From Hyaloperonospora brassicae (lineage: Eukaryota; Oomycota; Peronosporomycetes; Peronosporales; Peronosporaceae): a stretch of 64,000 nt of DNA. A program made the translations under genes and the position numbers. Below, piece by piece: positions 1 to 7,952 of this stretch. The stretch's first letter is position 1; every line of letters starts with the position of its first letter. The DNA lies in NCBI GenBank assembly GCA_947650285.1, contig CANTFL010001473.1, positions 49,141 to 113,140 on the forward strand. Reading direction: 5' to 3'. The notes under the pieces were generated by a model that ran no database searches, was not told where the DNA came from, and was given only the letters and a program-made list of their open reading frames with translations.

Positions 1-117
1 GAGGAGATCAGCCTCAAGTTCATCGATACGTCGTCAAAGTTCGGCCACGGTCGTTTCCAGACTGCGGAGGAGAAGGCCAAGTGGATGGGTCCGCTCGCTC
101 GTCAGAACCGCGCTTAA
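1..117 (+). CDS. RPL3: Ribosomal protein uL3 (RPL3), C-terminal end only
   Basis: The window opens inside a reading frame that encodes 38 residues before a TAA at 115-117. It contains the block [16 protein letters not shown] followed by [10 protein letters not shown], the conserved tail of eukaryotic cytosolic ribosomal protein L3, whose C-terminus carries K-F-I-D-T-(S/T)[11 protein letters not shown]3 is a large-subunit protein near the peptidyl transferase centre. Only the last tenth of the expected ~390 residues is present because the gene starts to the left of the window. It converges on the ribophorin gene. The identification is firm despite the short length because the motif is nearly invariant. 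Confidence 0.9.
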   Translation, partial: EEISLKFIDTSSKFGHGRFQTAEEKAKWMGPLARQNRA

Positions 118-543
118 GTCGTGCTCTAAGCTTTTGCTCGGCATTGCTACGTAGCAGGTGCTCTGTGTGGGACCTGATGCGTGGCGAGGCCGCCGTCGTC
201 TTCCTGTGGCCAGCCAGGTGATTGTAAGCAATCAAAAGACTGCTCTACTGCGAACTCTGCTCTCATTTGCTTCGTTGGTCTTTTCTTGCTGGTTGGGAGA
301 ACTCTATCAGACAGCAGTGTAGATAAAGCACGTGGCTCACGTGACAGGAACATCACTGTCAACAAAGCCCATTGACACGATCATTACTGTAGACACAAAG
401 CACACCAACGCGAGCTTTATTTTCTAGCACACTCGACGCCTTAGATCGCAGCCCTCTCTCCAACAGCTTAGCATGTGAGCTCTTTGCTAGCCCTCGCAAC
501 GCTCCCTTCGCATGTCACGCATGACATTCTCCAGCTCGACACC
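118..543. other. Convergent spacer between RPL3 and OST1
   Basis: This 426-bp stretch lies between the stop codons of two converging genes and should hold both 3' UTRs. I see no conserved reading frame, RNA gene or repeat in it. Confidence 0.6.
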
Positions 544-2020
544 TTATTCCATCTTCGGCTTCTTCTGCGCGGACTTCTTGGCAATGCTGAAGTCCAGTCG
601 GAAGAGCAGCATGCAAACGAGAAAGAAGATCAGGAATGCTGACACCAGCAGCAGCGGCTCGTGCATCATGAAGTACTGCGGGAAATCAAACGTCACTTCG
701 AAGGGCACATTGTGGGCGGCCACAACGTTCTTCTTGTCCAAAATCAGCACAGGCCGGCCGATCGCGGGGGTGTCCAGGTACGTCTGTCGCGTGGTCGTGC
801 TCGTGCTCTCCACGCTGAACGGCACACTGATCTGCACGTTGGTTGCACCTTCGGGCAAGATCACCTTCACAGTCAGATCATCCACAGACGCGCCCTGAAG
901 AGCCGTCGAAAAGTCCACCGACAGCTTGAACCTGTCACCGACGTGACTCAGCACCGAGTGCGTGGGGACAGAGTAGCCGAGGTACCATTGGCTCTTCCAG
1001 CCACCGAACATAGGAAAGCGCGGTCTGAACAACAAGTCCTGGTACGAGCCCGTGCGGCTAGCTGGACGCAGGTTTGACGTCGAGATGTTGCCGATCTGGT
1101 CGCGATAGTACACATTCACCGCGTCCTTCGGCAATCGAGCGTGCATGTCATAGAACGAGGCGCTGTGCTGGTGAAGCTGTACATAATCGAATCGGGAGAA
1201 GCCGCCCTTGAGCTTAGCACCGGTGTGCTCCATGTCATAAACCTCTTCAAACGACACACGACCCCACATCGACACTTCGATTTCGCGCGTCAGCTTGGTG
1301 ATTGTCAGAAAAGGGGCGTGATTCTTGTAGTGCACGCTCAAGGGCGCAGTCTCCACACTAGCAGCCAGCCCCGCAATGTTCGAGTACGGGCCAAGCGTGG
1401 CCGTCGATCCCTTTCTCACAACTGGCTCTGCAGCTTGTAGGCTCTCCACTTTACCGCTTGGTAACTTCAGCTTTGTTGTCTGCGTCTTGGTCAAGTAGGG
1501 CGACGAGACGAGGTGGCTTGCCTTGAAAAGCACGAGCTGATCGTCGCGCTGCGCGATCTCTGCCGGGTACGGCGTGAGCAAGCGCGTGAAGTAAGCCGTT
1601 ACCTTGACAGATCCCGTCTCGCCTTTGGCAACAGGCTCCTTCAGCAATACAGTGTAGAGCGCCCCGTCCTTCGACGTCGTGGCCGCGTTTTTCTGCGTAG
1701 CCGGCACGATCTCGCACAGAGATTTGCCACATCGGGCCGAGACGTTCGCCAGGTGCGTCTCAAGAGCACGAGGGAACGACACGTCGTACTCTGTCACCTC
1801 TGCGTCAGTGTCGGAGAACTGGAACTCAGTGTACTCGCGCACCACGTGCTTGGTCAGGTCCAACGTGCGCTTCGCCTAGGAGACACGAGACACGATCAAC
1901 GCCAGCCAGCAACAAACAACAAGAGAGAGAGGGCATTGCACGACGTACCGACTGATTGATGACCTCACCGTGGGCGGCGGCCGCCGCGATCGCTGCCACG
2001 AGCAGAAGAACGCGCGTCAT
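544..2020 (-). CDS. OST1: Ribophorin I / oligosaccharyltransferase subunit OST1
   Basis: Two exons (2020-1949 and 1875-544) flank a 73-bp intron with GTACGT donor and CCTAG acceptor; they encode about 467 residues. The start is the only ATG giving a signal peptide (hydrophobic VLLLVAAIAAAAA) that leads into a ribophorin-type mature N-terminus. The body carries the ribophorin I signature around RFPMFGGWKSQWYLGYSVP. A single membrane segment lies near residues 430-448 (LLLVSAFLIFFLVCMLLF), followed by a lysine-rich cytosolic tail (IAKKSAQKKPK). The protein is a non-catalytic, ER-membrane subunit of the oligosaccharyltransferase that N-glycosylates nascent chains. Length is close to yeast Ost1 (476) and shorter than animal ribophorin I. 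It is divergent with the bL12m gene (227 bp between start codons). Confidence 0.93.
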
Positions 2021-2067
2021 CGTTCGGGTTTGGATTCTAAGCTCTCTTTGCCAGACGGACACGTAAG

Positions 2068-2077
2068 CCGAATGACC
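2068..2077 (-). promoter_or_regulatory. Possible oomycete initiator upstream of OST1
   Basis: On the minus strand this reads GGTCATTCGG, close to the core TCATTYY of the initiator element described for oomycete promoters. It lies about 48 bp before the OST1 start codon, where transcription initiation would be expected. The match is short, so it is a suggestion only. Confidence 0.3.
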
Positions 2078-2247
2078 GACATTGCTCCGATTGGCCGAAA
2101 GACCGACCGTGGGAGTTTCAACCAGTGCTTGGTCCTGCCTCACTGCAGCTGCTTTCTAACTGGACGAAATACCAGCGCCAATGGTTCGTGGCCCAGCGCT
2201 TCCCATAGCTCCTCGTGAATCAATTCCCGACGACTGCTCAGCTAAGA

Positions 2248-2894
2248 ATGCTCTCGCGTGTCCCCCGCGTGGCGCTGCTCCGTAGCGCGGCCGCGCGCCG
2301 CACGTGCGCACGTCGTTCGCGCCTGATCCAGGCGGTCTTTTTCTCGACGGAGGAGACGCCCAAGTTGCCAACGACTGCAGAGGAAGAGCTGGCGCTCACG
2401 CCCAAGGTGCAGACTGTGCTGGACCAGATCCTGGCGCTCAATATGATTGAGATTGCAGAGCTCTCCCACGCGATCCAGGTATGTGTCTGACCATTGCATT
2501 GCCGTTCATGTGTGTGGCTATATGGTTCGTGTCGTGTCGCTGATCTCTGTTGCTTTTTGTTGTGTTGATCGGCACGTGATAGACCAAGTTTGGCATTGCA
2601 GAGTCTGCGTTCCAGGTCGGCATGGGTGGTAGCGCTTCCGGTGGTGCGGCCCCTGCTGCAGATGAGCCGAAGGAGGAGAAGACTGCGTTTGATGTGAAGC
2701 TGGCCAGTTTTGATGCGAAGAGCAAGATTAAGGTTATCAAGGAAGTACGTGCGATCACGGGTCTGGGTCTGAAGGAAGCCAAGGAGCTCGTAGAGGGTGC
2801 CCCGAGTACAGTAAAGAAAGACGTAAAGAAGGAGGAGGCCGACGAACTTGTGGAGAAGCTCAAGGCAGTGGGTGCAGTTGTGGAACTGGAATAG
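2248..2894 (+). CDS. MRPL12: Mitochondrial large-subunit ribosomal protein bL12m (L7/L12)
   Basis: Two exons (2248-2478 and 2583-2894) are separated by a 104-bp intron (GTATGT donor, GATAG acceptor) and encode 180 residues. The C-terminal ~70 residues are the L7/L12 fold with the diagnostic [20 protein letters not shown] and [12 protein letters not shown] segments. A flexible Gly/Ala hinge ([15 protein letters not shown]) precedes it, and the N-terminal dimerisation helix lies near [20 protein letters not shown]. The first ~35 residues are rich in Arg/Ala/Ser, like a mitochondrial presequence. An in-frame ATG at 2215 would add 11 residues; 2248 is preferred because it starts directly with the targeting-like [12 protein letters not shown]. 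The protein forms the stalk that recruits translation factors on the mitoribosome. Confidence 0.92.
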
Positions 2895-3208
2895 AGCGTG
2901 GGTGTGCACTTGTGCGGATCAGACGACGTTGTATTTTCGCAGTGCAGCCTCTGCTGATCGCAGCGGTTTGGTGTCGCAATTGCGTTGTTTCGACTCGACT
3001 GCATTGCATTGCTGAGCAACGTGTCTTCGCATGCGTGACGACGTGTCGATTGTTGCAAACTTCATGCACATGTATGCCGTTGTGTCCCTTGACGACGTCA
3101 AACGTAGCGGCCATGTCGAACGGGGGCGTTGATATCGAATTGCAGAGGTGACTAGAGCAGACGGTTGAGCCGTGAACGTCAATACAAATCCATGACGTCT
3201 GCCGTGTT
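2895..3208 (+). other. Spacer between bL12m and ATP23
   Basis: This 314-bp stretch holds the bL12m 3' UTR and the ATP23 promoter. A short upstream ORF starts at 3193 (ATGACGTCT..) and ends within the ATP23 5' region. I see no other feature. Confidence 0.5.
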
Positions 3209-4254
3209 ATGCGTTTTCCGAGGTTATTACTATTGATACGTCGTGCAAAACCGAAGGGTGGTGCGACTCAGCAATCGATGGAGGCACTCAAGCAGAGCTT
3301 CAAGAGCGCGACTCAGCACCTCAGCGAGGAAGAGAAGCGCCACCAGCAATGCGAGGACATGTGCGAGAAGGCGATGGTCACATGTGCGTGGCCAAGTAGC
3401 ATACGAAAGATCGTGTGCGTGAGCACGGACCGGTGGCTGACACTGCTGTGGTGGTGCTGACTGGCTGCAGGTTCCCGTGTAAAGTTCCTCGTCGACGCCA
3501 TTGAGAAAGGAGGCTGCAAAATCGAGCCCGGGTTCTTCTCCAGCATCCATTGCGAGAGCGAAATTAATGGCGGGTTCCACCTGGACGACAAAGGCACGCC
3601 GGGAGTGAGTCGATTCGATACTGTTCGTTGCGCGAGTGCACGGAGGGCCAACAGCAGCAGTAGCCCGCTTGACAGACTGACTGATGACTGTATCCTTCAT
3701 TGGGCGTGTCGTGGGCGTGACAACACTTGATGCAGGTCGTGTTGTGCCAGAACCACATCCCAGACCAAGAGTGGATGGACCGCACCATGGCGCACGAGCT
3801 GATCCACGCGTTCGACCACTGCCGCAACCAGATTGACTGGAACAAGTGCGAACACCACGCTTGCAGCGAGATCCGAGCGGCAGCGCTGAGCGGCGACTGC
3901 GATTGGAAGTACGAGTTCTTCCGCAAGAATTTCAACGTGGACAAGCAGCACCAGGTAGGCCATGACGTGTCATGCGCTGTTCAGGGCGCAACGACGGTTC
4001 ATCTCTTTGCATGGTTGACGATCGCTCTTGTCGGTGACTGCAGCTCTGCACGCGAAGGCGAGCGAAATTGTCCATCGAGCAGAACGAAGCGTGCAAGGGC
4101 AGAGTACGTTCCTCTATCGTTTGTGGTCGATGCTGCACTTGTTGTTCCCACATTGACACGCTCGAATGGTGCTGCTGCACAGGCGGACGAATGCATCGAC
4201 AAGGTGTTTGACTCTTGCTACCGCGACTGGTCGCCATTCCGCGAGATCCCCTGA
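3209..4254 (+). CDS. ATP23: ATP23-type mitochondrial intermembrane-space metallopeptidase
   Basis: Five exons (3209-3383, 3471-3604, 3736-3954, 4044-4103, 4183-4254) with GT-AG introns join in frame to give about 219 residues. The zincin motif HELIH is followed by AFDHCRNQIDW and the ATP23 hallmark HHACSEIRAAALSGDC. The cysteine-rich pattern (QQCEDMCEKA, GGCKIEP, SIHCESE, VLCQNHI, DSCYRDWSPF) also matches the family. ATP23 processes the Atp6 precursor in yeast and degrades small intermembrane-space proteins such as Ups1. The start is uncertain: 3209 gives a basic N-terminus (MRFPRLLLLIRRAKPK), while the in-frame ATG at 3278 gives 196 residues, nearer the conserved length. All catalytic residues look intact. 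Confidence 0.92.
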
Positions 4255-4401
4255 TCGAACGGTGGCACGGCGTAGAGCTCTGCAGACGGCGGCACAGCCA
4301 CGACGACCTCACTATGTCCATTCCGACCATAACCGACAGCGTAGTGAGTGGACAGTAACAACGCAACAATAGAGAGAGACTGACTGCAACTTGACCCGCA
4401 C

Positions 4402-4410
4402 TTCATTCCG
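4402..4410 (+). promoter_or_regulatory. Possible oomycete initiator before the CCCH gene
   Basis: TTCATTCCG matches the TCATTYY core of the oomycete initiator and lies about 32 bp before the candidate ATG at 4442. It is consistent with a transcription start here, which supports treating the zinc-finger ORF as its own gene. Confidence 0.35.
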
Positions 4411-4441
4411 TGTGTCCGTCCAGGTTCCCAGGGCTGGCTGG

Positions 4442-5094
4442 ATGGGTGGTCCACAAAGAGACTCGCACCGCATGGCATTGCCACCGCCACCTCCTCCCGC
4501 CGCGCCACGAGCGACAGCGACCGGCGTTGAGGCTGCACCAACACCAACACCAACGACGTTGTCGTCGTCGTCGTTCTCCTCCTCAGTATCTCCTGCTCCT
4601 GTGCTAAAGAAGCGACGCGTAGAGCGACGCGAGCGACTGCGGAAGAGCGCTCTATGCAAACACTTTGACAAACCCGGTGGGTGTCCGTTCTCCGATTGCA
4701 AATTCGCCCACGGACGGTACGCCGCAAACGTTGTCAAACTCTTCTCCTCCTCTTCTTCTCTGCCTCTTCTTCTGTCTCTTTCTCGTCGTCTTCTCTTCTT
4801 CTTCTTCTTCTTCTTCTTCTTCTTCTTCTGTCCTAACGAAGTCGTTTGCTATCGTGTGTGTCTGTGCGTCTGTGGTAAAGCGTGGAGGTGAATGACAATA
4901 GCCCGCACTCGGTTGCGGCACAGCGGCGACTCATTCGGGAGCAGGCAGTGCATCGTGCCGAGGAGCAGTTCCAGACTGGCGATCATGGCGCTGTCACTTC
5001 CAAGCGTCGAGGGACAATGGTGCGATGCCCACTTGCAGTCGGTTTATCTGTCGGAGGCTCAGGTGCCGCTGCCTCATCATGGACTGACGCATAG
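4442..5094 (+). CDS. Small CCCH zinc-finger protein
   Basis: Exon 1 (4442-4716) encodes a Pro/Ala/Ser/Thr-rich leader, a basic patch (KKRRVERRERLRK) and one CCCH finger, CKHFDKPGGCPFSDCKFAH (C-x8-C-x5-C-x3-H), a typical single-stranded RNA-binding finger. The frame runs into a (TTC)n pyrimidine tract that is best read as an intron. A donor GTACGC at 4717 and an acceptor TAAAG ending at 4880 restore an open frame (4881-5094) with an amphipathic, Arg/Glu-rich stretch (AAQRRLIREQAVHRAEEQF). The alternative start is the ATG at 4472. Its 3' end overlaps the predicted first exon of ABITRAM in another frame, so either the 3' boundary is wrong or the loci really overlap. The finger is certain; the full model is not. 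Confidence 0.6.
4796..4829 (+). repeat. (TTC)n microsatellite
   Basis: About eleven uninterrupted TTC units extend a pyrimidine-rich run that begins near 4738. It lies in the inferred intron of the CCCH gene, upstream of the acceptor. Confidence 0.9.
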
Positions 5095-5872
5095 ACTGAC
5101 GCATAGACTGGAGACTATACTGACTACGGGGCTTCTGTGCGTGCCGGTAGATTGAGCGCTACTATACCGAGATGTTCTCGTGCGACACAATGGGCAAACC
5201 CATGGAAGACCAGTACGTGCACATGCACTCGAACCGGCTGTGCGTGGTGGGCGTGGCGGCGTCCCACCCAGTGATGCAGGAAGAGGTGGCGAGGGTTGTG
5301 TTCCCTCGAAACGTGCTGGAGAACCACGTGACGGGCAAGAAGAAAAAGGGCGGCTGCTTCCTGCTGCCCGATACGGTCGTGTGCGTCCTCAGGTGCAAAA
5401 GTGGCCGCGAGTTCACGCTGCGGAGTTGCATTCGAGGCTCGTTGATCGAGTTTAACAGTCGCCTCTTGACGGAGCCAGGATTGCTGACGGCAAAGGTATG
5501 GTGCGCTGCAGCCTCGGGGTTTCTTGGTCATCCTGTACGATCGATGTGCCGCTGATCTGCTTTGCTTTCGTTGTACTGCAGCATCAATCGGACGGGTACC
5601 TTATCATCATTCAGCCGAAGAAGGTGGAAGTCGCAGAGATCCAGGCATCACTGCTTTCGAAGGCCGAGTACAAACAGTTCCGTGCCATCTCTTCCAGAGC
5701 TAATGCGACATCCGATGCATTGAATGAAGATGCTGCACGAACGAATGGACTGAACGAAGATGCTGCAACGGCGAATGGATTGGACGAGGGTGCTTCGCAA
5801 CCAGCTTCAGCAGAGCCGTTACAGCGCATCGAAGAAGGGCCGAAGTCCAAGACCATGCCAACGCAAGAGTAG
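4985..5872 (+). CDS. ABITRAM: Abitram (Simiate / FAM206A) family protein
   Basis: Exons 4985-5062, 5151-5495 and 5582-5872 join in phase 0 and encode 237 residues. The second exon starts with IERYYTEMFSCDTMGKPMED, followed by HMHSNRLCVVGVAASHPV and later FTLRSCIRGSLIEFN and DGYLIIIQPK. These match the Abitram family in order (V-D-R-Y-[FY]-T .. C-E-D .. H-S-N-R-[IL]-C-V .. S-C-[IV]-R-G .. G-Y-[IL]). Abitram is a nuclear-speckle and actin-linked protein in animals; its biochemical role is poorly defined. The last ~60 residues are an acidic, low-complexity tail with degenerate NEDAA-T-NGL repeats that is not part of the conserved core. The start at 4985 is inferred from frame and splice sites. 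Confidence 0.85.
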
Positions 5873-6019
5873 AAGTCGACGGCACATATGATGGTATGGG
5901 TTGGAAAGGAACTGAAGCTGCAAACATAACGCTGGAATGCGGCGAGTCAGGCAACAGCATCACCTCCCTGTCGTCGTTCATCTACCCATTGCTGGTAGCG
6001 TACTGATGGAAATCAGCGC

Positions 6020-7368
6020 CTAGCTCTTTTTCTTTCTACTGACGATGTCGAGAACCGATCGCGTGAACTTGGTCATCTCGGATCTGCTGAAGCTCAGCTC
6101 ATCCTGCAAAGCACGACCTAAGTATCAGCTCATCTCAATTGCTATTAGTGTCGCACGCCGCTGATAACGTACTCGTAAATATGACGGCACTTTAATGCCC
6201 GTCGGCGGCTTCTCGCTTGGGAGATACTCGATTTCGCTCGAGGCGGCCGCGGGAATGGCCAGCTCAAACTCAAACTGGTTCCCAGTCGCTGAGTCAGTAG
6301 TTGTGCACACGATTTCAGTGCAGTCATCGCCGTCTTGTTCGTCGTCGTCAGTCGACTGAATCAAGCGAATGTCCATACTGGTCGCCAGGCGGTACATTTT
6401 CAAGAGCTGCGTTCGGTACCATGAGCACGGCAGCATCGGAACATGAGTGAGTCAAGCACAAGACAAAACAGCGGCATTTTCACCGTACCTTGTTTGCCTG
6501 GTCAAGTTGCATGCTGGCTTCGCTGTTCTGCACAGCTGTACATGGTCCAAAAGCAGATACACAGTCACTTCAGTTGCTACCCTCTCGCCAGCAAATACAC
6601 CGCAAATGTACCCGAGGCAGCTGATATAGCAGCAGCGTTCACAGTCACCACGTCATTTGGCCCTGTGCTCCGCTTGAATGATGCAAACTGAGACTCGAGC
6701 TCTCGGATATGCTCCCGCAACGCTGTCTTCTCCACGTCTTCGTCGTCTTTGCTCCTTTGATTCGCGTTGTACTCGCGCATCTTGTCAGCCACGAGTTTGT
6801 CCACCTCTTTCTTATGCTTCTTCCGCTCCTCTTCCGCCTGCTTGGACAGTGTCGTGATGTCTTTCTTCAGCTTCTCAATGAGCTTCTCCTGCGTCTTCTT
6901 CTCCTGCAATGCCAAGTCACGCACTTCCTTCAGCATCGAACCACTGTCTTGTTCGTACTGCTGCTTCTTGCTGCGCTTCTTTTCCTCCAATCGAACGCGC
7001 TCCTGCTCCGTCTCGTCCTCCCGCTCTTCGTCTTCCTGTTCTTCCGCCTTGTCAACTTGCGACTCCTTCTTCCTCCGCTCGGATACAGATGCCTTTGTCT
7101 TCTTATTCCCTTGAGTCGCCGGAGCTCGAGACCGCTTCTTCCGGACCTGTGCGCTCTTCTCCTCCGACTCGCTCCCCGAGTCCTGGACTTCGAACGCCAC
7201 GTCGCCATCGTCGTCCTCGTCCTCGTAGTCCCATGAGCTCTTGCGTCGTCGCTTCTTCTTGACAGCAGCACGACCGCCTGCCGTCTTGGACGCTCGCCCT
7301 TGCTTCGGGTTTGCGCTGGCAGCCGACGACTTGGAGCCGGTAGCTTTTTCGCCAGCTCGGCGTGGCAT
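6020..7368 (-). CDS. CSM1: Csm1/Pcs1 (monopolin)-like chromosome segregation protein
   Basis: Four exons are inferred (7368-6612, 6535-6489, 6406-6173, 6103-6020), giving about 373 residues. Residues 1-110 are disordered and basic/acidic, with nuclear-localisation-like KKKRRRK. Residues ~125-245 are a long Lys/Glu-rich coiled coil. The last ~105 residues match the Csm1/Pcs1 globular domain: LLKMYRLATSMDIRLIQS, then a TTDSATGNQFEFELAI strand pair, then EYLPSEKPPTGIKVPSYL, then the closing DELSFSRSEMTKF helix. In fungi, Csm1 dimers form a V-shaped clamp that cross-links kinetochores and anchors rDNA. The exon 1/2 junction has an alternative (donor at ~6640, acceptor at ~6530) that also keeps frame. 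The gene converges on ABITRAM, 147 bp between stops. Confidence 0.75.
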
Positions 7369-7952
7369 GACTGCGTGCTTTGCTTTTGTGGATTTGTAAC
7401 GGTATTTACGTACGGTTTATTTTGTGATTTGTGATATGTGACTGAAAGTTGAAGTTTGCGAGGATAAAAGGCCCCGGACGTTTGCGACGTACCCCCTACG
7501 CTTGCATCGACCGCATTGTGTCCAATCGGTGCGGCCCCACGTTCCAGATAGGGGGCAGTGCCGAGCTGAGTGCGTACAAGTTTGCTGTGGAAGATTCGCT
7601 AGACCACGTGCTGTGCTCGATCGATGCAACAACGCACCTTGGAGGTACACTCGGATGAGAAATGGATGACAGTGAGACGATTGCACTGCCCATCTGAGTC
7701 GACTTAAAACGGTGCAACGAAATCAGGGCAGCATGACAAAGAGGTGAGTCACGAGCAACTCCACTGTGCACTGCAGTGTTGTGGTAGTACTACGCTCTCC
7801 GTCACATCCATGCAGTGCTCTCTCGTATACGCATTCAGATGTGGTATTGCACAATGCGGTCGTCAACCCGAACAGTGGTCAAATTATCAACTCTTAACAT
7901 TATCGTCATAGCTCTGCGCTCGCGGCACGAAGAGCACGCGCATACACTGACT
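7369..7952. other. Spacer between CSM1 start and FYVE-gene stop
   Basis: This 584-bp stretch contains the 5' region of the Csm1-like gene and the 3' UTR of the FYVE gene. A 69-codon plus-strand ORF at 7449-7658 resembles no family I know and has no supporting context. I see no other feature. Confidence 0.5.

Noticed and set aside
4442..5872. A single CCCH-Abitram fusion gene
   Set aside because: The zinc-finger frame and the Abitram frame differ at the shared exon, and Abitram has its own in-frame ATG at 4985 that splices cleanly.
6709..7236. 175-codon plus-strand Leu-rich ORF
   Set aside because: It is the antisense of the Lys/Glu-rich coiled coil of the Csm1-like gene.
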